Of a stretch of DNA of 64,000 bases, positions 1 through 12,900 are shown in pieces. The stretch lies in contig CM082577.2 of the NCBI GenBank assembly GCA_040954595.2, positions 19,840,001 to 19,904,000 of the forward strand, in the 5' to 3' direction. How positions within the stretch are numbered: position 1 is the stretch's first letter; each line of letters begins with the position of its first letter. Origin of the DNA: Balanoglossus misakiensis. Its lineage: Eukaryota; Hemichordata. Under the pieces are notes generated by a model. It searched no databases, had not been told where the DNA came from, and saw only the letters and a program-made list of their open reading frames with translations. The position numbers and the translations under genes were made by a program.

Positions 1-360
1 GAAACCTTGACGGACGATGAAATCCAGCTGATGCAGATGGGTCCTCGCAAAAATCTAGAATCGTCCGGTTCGTGACCCGAGTCACCTGACAGTTAAGACC
101 GCATAACATGGATCTTTAATTTTTCACGAAATAGTTCCAAATTTTATTGTAACCACAAAGAGTTTTATTTTAAAATAAAAATAAGTGGATCTATGTCTGT
201 GATAAAAATATAATTACCCCGTATTCCTCACTTAGGTACCTGCGTCCCGAACTTGTGATTCCCCGTATAGCTGGGAGGGATACGGCTGCTATACGGGGAA
301 TCACTCGTCCGCGACGCAGGCACACTCATTTGAAATACGGGGGAATTATATATTGAACAC
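1..360. repeat. Dispersed repeat, copy 1 (continues off left edge)
   Basis: The first 360 bases align with 1430-1755: the shared order is a 'ccagctgatg' block, a 'gtcctcgc' block, 'gagtcacc', 'aacaaagagttt' and 'cgtattcctcac'. The 3' part (about 228-350) folds back on itself, with 'cccgtattcctcac' opposite 'tgaaatacggggg'. No coding potential is visible. It is probably a nonautonomous DNA transposon; the family is not recognised. Confidence 0.6.
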
Positions 361-525
361 CTATTGCCTGGCCATGAGGGCCATGGCGGCCGTTTATTAC
401 ACCCGAGGGGCTGTGAGTTACCAGAATCATATGATAGCATATGATTCTGGTAACTCACAGTCACAAGGGGGTAAAAACGGCTGCTATGGCCCGGATATAG
501 GCCAGGCTATAGGTGTTTTATAATA
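352..525. repeat. Nested foldback element with perfect 23-bp hairpin core
   Basis: Outer imperfect arms ('acacctattgcctggcc' against 'ggccaggctataggtgt') enclose a perfect hairpin: 23-nt arms 411-433 and 438-460 around a 4-nt loop, starting 'ctgtgagttaccagaatc'. This looks like a foldback MITE. No gene is inside. Confidence 0.65.
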
Positions 526-659
526 AACCTCATGCTAACAGCTGGGAAAATCTTGCAATTTTCTCTTGAGATTGGCAGACGACATCTTCCCCGGTGGCCA
601 TTGTGTCAGACGACGCGACGCTGATTGACGTGACCGAGTCTGCGCACTCACGCTGGTCA

Positions 660-785
660 CGTGAACGGTTTATATTTTTTCTGCTATTTCCCTGTAGGGT
701 TCATAGTCGATTCTATTTTCCTATCACGTGACGGATTCTGGCGAATCACGGCACAGTATTAGCATGAGGTATATTATAAAAGAAC
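660..785. repeat. MITE-like repeat, inverted copy of 45940-46040
   Basis: The stretch from 'ctgctatttccctgtagg' through 'cgattctattttcctatcac' and 'attctggcgaatcacggc' to 'tattagcatgaggtatatt' is the reverse complement of 45940-46040. It lies just upstream of the first recognisable exon of the unidentified gene. Confidence 0.65.
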
Positions 786-852
786 CTATTGACCTTGCCC
801 TGTTTCCAACTCTGTGCTTGATATACTGCATTCCCTGTATTGTCCACTACAG

Positions 853-954
853 CCCTGTACCATCTCTACCAGAATCTAAGCCATTACCAGGTACACGCTC
901 TGGTCGTCCATACACGACCTTTGAACTTGAACAAATCCGTGCTCATCAAAAGAG
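853..954 (+). CDS. Unidentified gene, first visible exon
   Basis: The acceptor is 'tgtccactacag' and the donor 'aagag/gtaagc'. The exon starts with one base completing a codon and ends with two bases of the next. It encodes Pro-rich sequence followed by GTRSGRPYTTFELEQIRAHQ. The segment before 853 in the same frame looks non-coding (repeat-derived), so earlier coding exons are probably outside the window. Confidence 0.7.
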
Positions 955-3900
955 GTAAGCCACGTGATATGATATTTAAATTAGTTGTGTGAACTCTTTA
1001 ACTTTAGTTATATCTATACCAAGACTATGTTACATTGTTATAGGATGTTCATTTTTTAATTTGTTCACATTACAACAATTATCACATACATAGCTCCGCA
1101 AATTACCATAGTATGATGTCAGAGGAAGGGTAATATGGATCAAGCGTTATTGTTATTACCATCCCTCTGACGTCACCAACCGGAACTATTTTAAACTTGT
1201 AAACAAAGTCCTCTCCAGTCGGCAAATTTCAGTGCAAGTAATGGTTTTATTTCAATGTAAAATATAAGCAAAGATATCAATATATTTCATATGTAAAAAT
1301 ATGGAGGATTGACGAATAGTATTCATTTATTAATCATCATTAATCAGTGCAAGTCAAATTCCACTTCAATCAACAAGTAACACAGTTTAATACACAATTG
1401 AAGTTCTTGGAAGTAACAGAGAAAGGTTTTGACATCAAGCTTTTCATCCAGCTGATGCGCAACAGACAGGTCCTCGCCAGAACTGTCTTTGGGGCCTGAG
1501 TCACCAGACAGATGGGAAGGCTTAACAATTTAACATCGATCTCTTCAATTTGGCACAAAATAGTCCCAAATTTATGGTAACAACAAAGAGTTTAATTTGA
1601 AAATCGAAATTAGTTGATCTATGTATGTGATGAACATATATTCACCCGTATTCCTCACCTGTGTCCTTGTATCGCGAGCTCGGAGGGTTATGACCGCTTA
1701 TGCGGTCCATGATGCAGACACACTCATTCAAAATACGGGGGAATTATATATAATTATTACCTTCTTCACTCAGTACATATTAAGTATTATCTCCTTTTGT
1801 GTTGGAAATAGATCAGCGTGGGGCTTAATATGGTTGATAGAATAATAATCTCAAACATATATATCAACATGGTCATTGGATCAAAATAGAAGTGCTGTTT
1901 GACATAGTTTTTTGTACCAAATCATTAGTGTCAAAGGAAGGAACTATTCAAGGCAATAACTTTTAATAATTCTGTTTTTTAAATTGTTTTGTGATGTCTA
2001 ATGTGGATAAACTGAGTTTATGTTATTTTATTGTTATATTTTCATGTCAGCCTGAACTATCCTTTTCTTTTTACTTTTTCTCTCTTATCTCCACTAACTT
2101 TTTGTGTGTTGATGCACCTGATGCCATAACCATCATAATACTACTCATGCATTTATGTTTTGATTAATTTTGTTTCTTCCCCATTCTTTTTGTTTTGTTT
2201 TGTTCACTCACTCACTGTATCATGTCGCATTACTAACAGTGGAAGGCCAGGTAGAAACATGATCCACTTTGACCGATCCATTGCCGAACATGAGTTAGCC
2301 AGAAAGCGTAAACAGGATCTCATAGCATATATGGTCCATTACAAAGATGCCAGAGCTGATGTCTTTCCAATCAAGTAAGATAGGCTTAGCTAGATTCCAA
2401 TGTAAGATAATACTAATAGCATTTAATTAAACAATCTAGATTCAGAACACAATGTCCTTGCACACTCCACTTCCCATCACCAAGGTGGCTGACAGTTAAG
2501 TGATTACCAACATATCCACTTCAGAAAGTAAATGTAAAAAGTGCCAAAATCTGACATTGAGAATTGGATGTATCAATCCAACAAAGGAATATGCATTGAA
2601 CTTTTAGTGTGATTGTACAGTCATGATTTTTAGGTCCCATTTGGTTTACCATTGGGACCTTATGGGATCGGTTGCGTCTGTATCAGTGTATGGATGGATG
2701 TATGTATGTATGTCCGTCCACATCAAAAACCGCATGACGTTATGACCTCTATTTGGTGTGCAGGTGCAGGCAGGGCTGTAGAAGGGAGTTTGTTCAAATG
2801 AAGTTGTCATTGCCAAAAATAGGCAAATTAGCTTTGAAAATGTGAAATTGGTCAAAACTCAAAAACTCGACAACCATGTACCTTATGTCTATCTCAAACA
2901 GTCCTCTATGTTTTGAGCTAATATTATCGTTTTCCTATTTTTTATTTTATGCATTTTTTTTATTTTTCCATGTTATTGGTAAAAAGTCTTCATTTCTGAA
3001 AGTGATAGGCTTATTTCTTTGAAATTTAGTATGAAGCTTCCTTATGGTTGTCTGAGTAACCATTGTTTTGTTTAAATTGTTGGAAAATTTGCATATTTAT
3101 AATTTTGAGCAATATTTGCCATTTTTGGTCAAAATTTATTTTCTTTAAAACCGCATGCCAGATTGCCTTGCAATTTGGTAGGCATGTTCGTAGGGGTAAC
3201 CTAAGTAATATGTTGCATAAATGTGTTATCGGGGAAACTTTTTGCAATTTTTGTCAAAAATTGTTTTCTCTGAAACCGCTTGTCACATAGCATTGAACTT
3301 TGGCAGGCATGTTCCTTGTAGTGATTGAAGTAAGATATTGTACAATTTTGGTGATATTTGCATATTTGTGTTTTTTGCCACTTTTGAACAAATATTTTCT
3401 GTGAAACTGCTTGTTGGATTGCTTTGAAATTAGTTTTTTCTCTGATTGCTTTGAAATTTAGAAATTTAATTTCGTAACACATACATTTATATGTGCAACT
3501 TTTATTCAATTCTGATATCAGAAATATTCAATATTTAGCGAGTTTATTTGTAAGTTTCTTTGTTTTTGTTTAGCAAATCTTCTCCTAAACCAATTGTCCA
3601 GTTGTTTTTAAAGTTACTATTTACAAGGAGTTGTTACCCCCAACTTAGACATGTTTACATAACTTTAATATGCCAGCTGTTACAGAGACCACCAGCTATG
3701 AAATTTTAATTACCAGTGGCAGGTCAGTGTCTGTCTGTCTGTCTGTTCCAGGGCTGACTGAAAGAAGTTGCTTGTCATTTGTGTTTGTACAGACAATTTT
3801 TGGTCAATTTTGTTTTTCTAGCACCACTTGTAAGACTGCCATGACACATGACAGTTTATTGGGCATGTTCCTTGTTTTGTTTTTTTATGGTTGGGTCATA

Positions 3901-6900
3901 TCTGCTTGCCAATGTCACATGTGATTTTTACTCTGGTGTATCCTTAGTTCTGCGTAATCCTCAAATGGGACCACAGTGTCCTTGACGCTATTTTTAAAAA
4001 GATTTATGCATTATAAAGTCACAAATATTACACGGAGTATAACATGGCCCCAGAATGTGACTTGTAATTAGCCACCAGGACTTGAATTAAGCATAAAATG
4101 TGAATGAGAAATTCTCTTTGGAACTACATGCTATCAGTTAGTTAAGCAACAAATAATAATGCTAAAACAGTAGTTGCAGCGTAGATTACAGTCATGCTAT
4201 TTTTTAAATATCACTTTAAATGTAATGTGGTTTGTTTTGGCTGTGTAAAGTTATTGTTCTCATAACAATCTACTTCAGTATTTTATTTTTTCTGTGTGTA
4301 TATGTATGCATTTTCATTCTTCGTGTAAAAAAAATTGAAGAAAAAATGATAATGAGCCTTGCCCTGTTATGTGCTGTGATATTGCCGACTGTCTCAATTT
4401 GAAATTCTCAACTCACACACTCAGTATTTGAACACTCCACAGTGCCTTTATGAGTGGCTAATGAAACACTTTCTAGCATGCTTCTAAATTAGTCTGCACA
4501 GAGCACTCAATATGTGCAAAACCAGGTCTCCTTTTTGTGTATAATTTCAAACTTAAACAAAGATATGAAGCTCAGGCAACATCATGATTTGTACCAACCA
4601 GGAAAATACACTTTAGATGTGGCTTGTATTTGGGCCAACTTACTTTCCATCCTTCACTACACTCAACCCATCAGCTGTTTTGCTTAGTCAACACATCAAG
4701 ATGAAATTCCCCAAAGTTGCTTTAAAGATTTTTATCCTGAATGTTTGTCCCTTAATTACCTTCATGCATAGATGTGGCATCATTCACATTCAACTATTCA
4801 AAGGTATCCCATATGATGCATGCCAACTTGTCCTTTGATCATATGCATTTTTCATGGTAATCACATGCACTGTAGATGGTGATCACATGCTCCAAACACC
4901 AGCATTTACATGTTGATACATGTAGATCTTATGATTGTTAAATGTACAATACTGTATTAGGTATTAATGTAAAGTGAGTGTGTTTTTTCAGGCAGTTAAC
5001 ATAATTGAACCTTTTTAAAGATGGTAAAAAAATTATTCATTCTATGATAGACAGTAGAAAAGAAAGGGATATGCAACTGCGAAAAACATCAAAGGGATTA
5101 ACCACTTCCTCTTCACAATTTTGGTTGTAATCCTGTACATTAAATCTATAGAGGAAGTGTCATGTGATTTAAAATTTCATGTCACTCCACATGTGTATTG
5201 ACCCTGCTCAGCCCAATGTACTAGTGAATTTTTATGGCCCAGTCATGATTTTCAGTGTCATTAAAACTTCCAATATTTTGAATTTTTAGTAACTAGATTG
5301 TGTAAGTGTTGGATTGAACTACATGTAGTTGGGTAATAGCGATTACGGTAATATTTAGTAGATTGCTGTGAATTGAGATGAGCAGCCACTATGTACGTAT
5401 CACCAAACGTCCAAACACTACACTCACGGTAATTTTCCTAGCCCACTCACGGTTTTATGTTTGATTTTTAATGACAAATTTGATTTGTATTGTTATGCCA
5501 TTATCCAAGGGTTAAAAAGGGTTAAAATAAACTAGTCAGGTGTTATTTGGGAGACAACAGACATAAATGAGGAAAAAAAAAGGAAAAACTACGTAAACCA
5601 ATACCTCTGATTGACAACCAAATTGTTTATGTGTGTCATGAGACAGGTATCACCAATGTTTTCTTAGTAGGCCTAATTTTCCCACCCCTCGCTTGGTTTT
5701 CATATTCATTTATTTTTTTATGTAAGAGAGTCAACGATTGTATTTGATATATCACTTGAACTCTGAAATCTGGACACCTCTCGGACTGAGCGCGCAAAGT
5801 GGGCGTGTCTATTATCACTCATTAAAGGAATTATTACACCTATTTTTATTTCATTTGAGTGCTAAAGATTCTTTTAGTAAAATAACCATTTTATCCAAAT
5901 CAAGACATTATATTTTGGCTATGGTTTTCTATAAGTAATGATTCATTAATAAAATCGTCGAAATTCATGTCCCTCAGAAAAAATCTCAATTCGTATTTGC
6001 CGCGTATAGACCACGTGACATGACGTCATTGGGGGAAGTAGTTGCCAGTATGTAAACAGTGATATCGTTGCACAGCTTAGCCCAAAGCGAGAGTCCCGCG
6101 TTTCCATCATTATGGTCAAACGATGCCTCGTCGGGGGCTGTAAAAACACTATCCGTAGTGTACATAGTGTACATAGATTTCCGAAAAGCAAAGAACTGAG
6201 AGAAAAATGGGAGCGCTTCGTACAAAACAGCCCAAAGGTCACTACATCGCCGTAAAGGTAATGATGAATGGAACTGTACCGGTTATGCCAGTTTTGGGTA
6301 ACCGGTCGCTTGTGAACAGGGGGTTTATCTGTGATATTTATGTATGAAATTTGTCGTCCCATTACGTTTTTTTCACAACAGAGATGTCAGCAATGATGTT
6401 TTAGTACGGACCGTGTCGGCATGGCGAGGTGCTGCGCACCGGGTTCTTTGTGTATATATCGGTGACCAGACGAGCGCAAACCTCCGTATCAGGAGGCAGA
6501 TCTGCTACGAGAATATTTGAGTTTCACTGAACCACTCCCTGAACATTTTATTGGACATATTTATTGTAAAATAAAAAACATAAAATGATGCTAATTCACC
6601 AATCTATATTTCCCACTCGAGAAGGCTCAGGCGAATCTGGACCCGCGCTTGCAGGCATTTCTTCGCTCGGTACATCAACGGATTGCCCACCAGCCCGAAC
6701 AGGTTGAGGAGATACCTCATGCCTTGCTGGTTCAAATCTATACGGCCCTGGCCAGGAATTTCCTTGAAAGCAGCGACGAAGAGCCCAAAACTCTCCATCG
6801 CTACTGTCTGAATCATATTCTCCGAGCTGAGCTTTTAAAAAAGCTGACATTAAGTGCCTAACTCGCTGTGACAAATCCAAAAACGGACATGAATTTATTA

Positions 6901-9900
6901 CAAAAAATTACTCAGAAAAAAACAACAACACTTGAATTTACCAGCCCCGCACTGCAAATTGCAGGGCGATGCCTATGGAACTGACCAAAATTTGACAGAT
7001 CGTGGTTGCTAAAATGGTGCTGGTGCAATATTTCAGCATATGCAGCAAGCTGCGAAACCTGCCGATTCCCAGACGACTTTGTCTGAGCAATGAACCTCAA
7101 TTGAATGACGAGAAACCACAATTTCTCAATGACTTTCAGTCTGCCGACTGATGACCTCAAAATGTTATGACCCTTTGAATACGCCAACCAATAGGTGTCA
7201 TTTAGTGCTTGTGATATGCTAAATAGCGTTACTATTTCTATGGCGCCATGGTAACATAAACAACATGCGTCAATCTCCCGCCAAGAAAGGCAAGGCATTT
7301 GCTCCAAGTTTATTTGTTACATCCAAGTCTGTTGTAAACAAATATCTGAATACTTATATATAAGGTCATGTCAGTTATGTGTATATCTACCCACCCATTG
7401 ATCAATGATGCTGTCATCAGGCTTGAACGTCATGAAAGGGGGCGTTGATATCCTTGTGTCAGAGACTGATCCATGTGATTAGGGTACACACATGGGCTCC
7501 AGTGGGGTAATTCTGCATGTAATCGCGCTTCTTACGGGAGTCAGAGCAAGTAAATATGTGTCTTTTTTTTCACTGTTGGAGTCTTATTTTGGCTGATTGT
7601 GGGATACATGACTGCAAGCACTTCCCTTGAAATTGGTGTTAAATTCACAAAACCGTTGAAAAACGACATGGTGCATGCATCCACATGAGGTATCTGTGTT
7701 CGATCGGTGTGATTACGAAACAACAACATGTATCGTAAGTATTTTGGGCACTGCGGACGGTCGTATCTGATAAATTATTGATTGAAGGCCCACAAACATA
7801 TATAACCAAAATATCGACAAACTACGTTTTACGCTTCACTTCAAGGGACTGCATATTTTTTTAGAGGCTTAGCACTAGCTAAAATAGGTTCGTATGATAA
7901 CAATAAAGTATCTATGACCCCAGAAATTCGAGTTTGAATAGTTTTCACTCTTTGGATGAAAAGGCACAAAAAATCAAACAAATCACTGCATTTTCACCCA
8001 AAAACAGTGTGTGCCAGGAAGACCCTGTCAGAAAGTGTGGAATTTACGGGCAAGATTTTCTGGACGAAAAAATGAGCATAAGAGGTGATGAGTGATTAAA
8101 ATAAACACTCTGCATGACATTTGCGTCTGGATTTTTTTTACTACGACACGGCAAAATCACGGTATTTTGCTACAAAATCGCCAATTTAACAACAACAATT
8201 GGAGACGTCCCACAGTCTTTATTCAGTCGTTGATCATGATATACGATAGTTTCCCACAAAGTTCTAATGAAATAGAGTATATACCACGTTTTTTCTCGTC
8301 CATTGAAGCTTTGGATGAAAAGGCACAAAAAATCAAAGTTGGTATATGCCTTTGAAGGCTAAAATAGAAGGGGTCAAAGGTAACTCTTTTATTTTTATTT
8401 TTCGCAAATCTACTGAATTCATCTCTTTGATTCTCTTATTGCTTTATTTCAATAATTTTCACAAAGATAACAAAATCTGTCAAGTACTCTCAAAACATGG
8501 ACAAAAATTGGATTGAAATCTCGCCACGTACGCTGGGTTCTTGGCTGCCATAACAGAGGTCAATGAGTGCTGAAATTTCCCAGCATGCTTTGCGGTGTCG
8601 TGATAATGAGAATCGCGCTCAGTCCGAAGACTGTCTCGAAATCGGTGTGTGGCTGGCCAACGTCCCATGTGCACAGTGCCGGCCTTTGTAATGCCTGACA
8701 TATCCCTCTCCCTTTTTTATATTTCATATTTAAACAGTACACTCATTTTTTATTGTCAGTTCATTCATTGTCAGAAATTTCTTCAAAAGTAGAAAATACG
8801 TCGTTATTTCTTATGTCTCAATCCTCAGTAGTCTGCATTTAGCGTTGGGGTTACATGTAGGTCGTCAGCTGTAGATTACTGAAGGCCGTTTTCACATGCG
8901 TACATTTTGCACATCAGTGATTTGCATACTCACACGATGGAAAGTCTCTCATTTTATGAGAATTCATGCAATTTCAGTGGAATGTTTATTTGCCGCAGTT
9001 GCATGTCCTTTTCTTTTCTACTGTCTATGAATCTATTATCTATAATCTAGTTCACATTCCTGAAAAATTCTATTCTTGATATTGAAATGTCATATGTTTT
9101 TGCATATTGGGATGAAAGGTTCAGTTTTTTACACTTTGTGTCTTGCACAGGAGTAAAACTGCACAGTAATTTTCTTGCACAATATGAATTGTCTTGTGAT
9201 GTTGTTTGTGTCACAATTGTCTTCAATTCACACTTTATAATTTTTGTGAAACCATCCAACACCATGAAAAATGCATTAATCAGCCACATTTGTAAATAAA
9301 CAACATAGAATGTCCGCATCACTGAAAGATATCTTGGCACAAGATACAACCGTAAAATAATATGTAGTTGATGTGATTTTGAATTCTTATCAACCAAACA
9401 GGGACTCTAGGTTTGAAAAATGGAGGTAAGGCCCTGTTGCAAATTTCACGACATTGTTTCAACAAAATCAGCCTTCGATGTACTCTGTTTTCTGTTTCTT
9501 GTTCACATGTTTTGTCTGTAAGCCACATGAACACTAAAGTGTTTGTTGCCTTAACCTGCTGGTTGTGGTTGTCAGCATAATTATTGATCAGTACAGTGTG
9601 CAATTGTTTACCATTGAAATTGTGCCATTCCAAAGCCAACAGCATAAAATGCCAGAATTTGAAAAATGAGAAATTATCACTTTTCCTAAGAGTTTGTTGC
9701 TTGCATATGGAAATTCTTTCAAAAATGGGGAGGTGTCAGTTTTCCAGAGTTGAAGAAATTGTGATTTTAGTTCATGGTCAAATTTTCAGAGCTGAAATAG
9801 AAATTACTTCTCCCCCCAAAATAGGGGTGATCAAATTATACCAGCAGTCAAATTACACGAATAATTACTGTATTTGTCCCATGTTTGTTTGATGTAATAC

Positions 9901-12900
9901 CCCACTCTCCCACACCCTATTATATTGTGTAGATGTGTAGGATTGCACCGGCAGTCACTCAATAAATTTTACCTGTGCTTGTCTCTTTGTTAGTATTCTT
10001 AAAGAGAAATTTGAGTTACCTTACCAATTTTAACTTCATTTAATCACACTGAATTTATAATTGACAACATAATAGTTCCCTATTCTGTATATAACTGGAA
10101 ATACCTTAATGTGAAAGGAGTTGTTTCTTTTCATGAAACTGGTACAGCTATCAAACTTTATTATTATCAGTTTTTCTCACATACCCAGTACCTGGTTTGT
10201 ACCAACAGCACATCATGAACTTTCCACAACAAATGTACATGTTTGTAACAACTCATCTCCCTTTTAAAGTGTCACTGTGTCACCACAAACTTCAAAAGCA
10301 CTTAATGACCCACCAATCATTTCACTCCAACCTATGCACATCCCCATCCGACCAACATCACTGCAGTCATATCACTGTACAGTCTCTTCACACTACAGCT
10401 CCATACCAATCATACTCCTGCACAAAACTTCCCATTAATCATAATCATAAGAATTTGCCACACATGCATGTTACAGCCAAGATTTGCCTGAGTATTTGGA
10501 GCGTCTGGTGACACCCCGTGTAGCAGGCGGGGCCCGCACCATCAATACAGCCAACAGCCATCGGAAATTTGCAGCCTACCCCTACCATAGCAGGTACCAT
10601 GTGTTGCTAATGATGAGTGATCACCACAGCGTGTCCTAGATTTGCAATGCACACTGTAAACAACAACAACCAGTATGTCACACAGTTCACTCAGCAAGAC
10701 AGCTGGTTTGGACAGTGACATTTTGAAATAGATAAGATCTACTTCTAAATACTGTTCAAACCTACTTCTGACTGTCTGTACTGTGTCAGTCTATTTGTCA
10801 AATCTTTGATTCACCCTCTCTTCAATGTCTTGATTCCTTTTTCAGTCAAAATGTTCCTGAGATGTCAGAATACTATGTAACATCTCGTGCATGTGGTGGT
10901 AGCCATACAATGACTTTCCCTCACAGGAGAATCAACCGTATGACCCATCTCAAGTAAGTACTTTTATCTTTTTGGTATTGTGTATTTTAGTTCATATTTG
11001 ATTATTGTTCCTTGCAGAAGTATGGGAGATGTTTACAGATACTGAACAATTAGTTATCGATTAAATAATCTATTATCTCTCGAAAACAAAAAGAGGTAAA
11101 GGCATAGTATTTATCCAAAACAAACCATAAGTAAAAGAAAGTATATTTGTCCGTGAATTAAGACAACATAGACTCAGGCAATTGCTTTACCAACTTTTCT
11201 GAAAACTCTTGGTAGCACTGATGTAAGTAATGTTTTTTTTATGTTTTCTGGAGTTGTCTACAGATGTACATGTCAAGATGACCAATGGCTGGAGAGTACT
11301 GTCTTCTGATCATTGTGAAGTGCATGTCTATTTATAGGGCATTATACATTACATGTAAACAATGTGCTAGAAAACAGCTGATATTAAGGCCAGAGAAAAA
11401 AATCTTTTTCATTGGATTTTTGGATCAAGGTTCAGGAGTAGCGGGAAAAAAATTGTATTTTTTTATAGGTCAAAGGTCCCCACAGCCCCTCAAATTTCTT
11501 TGCCATGCAGTCATGATGCAGGATTCAGACAAGGCAAAACAATCTTTTGCCCTTTTAATTAGCTGAAATATCTCACACAGATACACTGATAGTGGTTATT
11601 CAATTCAAAACTCTATTTCTCGACAATAACATAGGCCATTACATTTACGGTCAGTGTACGCACAGCATATTCTGAGTATTTCAACATGCTCTCAGAATAA
11701 AACTGATATGCATTGCAAATCACTGAAATCCAACAATTCAGTATTGTCCTTCAATATCCTCCTGGTAGACCATAGCATCTGAGTTTTTTCATTTACTTTG
11801 GCCCATGTCTTGGCCTCTGTACCTTGTCCCGACACATTTTACACACTGGTCTAACAACACTACAGTGTGATCTGAGTGAAGTTATGTAGTCAATCAGAAG
11901 GTTCCCTTGTCCTCAACAGTTGAAACAGCAAGCTTCAAATGATACTGTTGTTGTACTGTAGTAAGTTGTTTCCATTGGACTGGTACAGGTCACAGCTTGA
12001 TGTGCAACAACATCACTATGGAATTCATGGTTACATGGAAACGGGGGCTGGCCACAAATATAGCTGTTGTCATCCTGTAATCTTGTCAGGCAGATTTGTG
12101 AACGTTGGTGTCACGGTGTGGAGGTAGATGGAATGGCTTTGTGTGCGCACTGACTGTCCGAGTTCATTACTGGGGAAGACACATTGAACACTACAGACTT
12201 CATGTTGAACTCGCTGCATATTGACAACTCAGATCAAAAACATCAACACAACCATGTCTTTTTCACAAAGTTATAGACATTCAATCCGCAGCACTCATCA
12301 TCTGTTTTCACGATCTTAGTAAAGAAAAATTGCCAAACATATTATCAGGACAATCACTGAATAGCATCTTTGGAAGTAAGGGACCGTTCAGTTTTTACTG
12401 CTGGGGGGGGGGGGGTCACTTAAATTTTGAAATCCATAGGGGGCGGGTCATCTTTTTTTTTAAACGTTTGGGGGTGGGTCACATACTTTTGCCACCCAAC
12501 TTTTGCTTTTGAGTCTAATGTGTAGTGTAATGTCTAATGTCTAGTGTACCATGGCAGAGTATTTGCCACCCCACCCCAACTAATGCTAACTTTGAGTGGC
12601 GAAAGTAAAATTTGTCCTCCCAAACATTGAGTTAATTTGCTTTTGAGTTCATTAAAATGCAACTTTGAGCTCCTTATTTTACAAAATTTTCTTACCCACC
12701 CCATTCACTTTTATTGTTTTACCACTTCTATCAACTATTGTATTGACTTGTCATTTTAATATATTCATACATTTCTTTATTGCAACGCTATACTGTTATA
12801 CACTTCAATTATAAATTTCTTTAAGAAATTTATTGTAATTTCTTAAAGAAATTTATTATTGAGGTGTGGGGAGCCTCTTTCCCTTTATTGCATACAGTAC

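Noticed and set aside
5946-6362. 138-codon minus-strand frame
   Set aside because: Antisense to the THAP exon; no conserved features.
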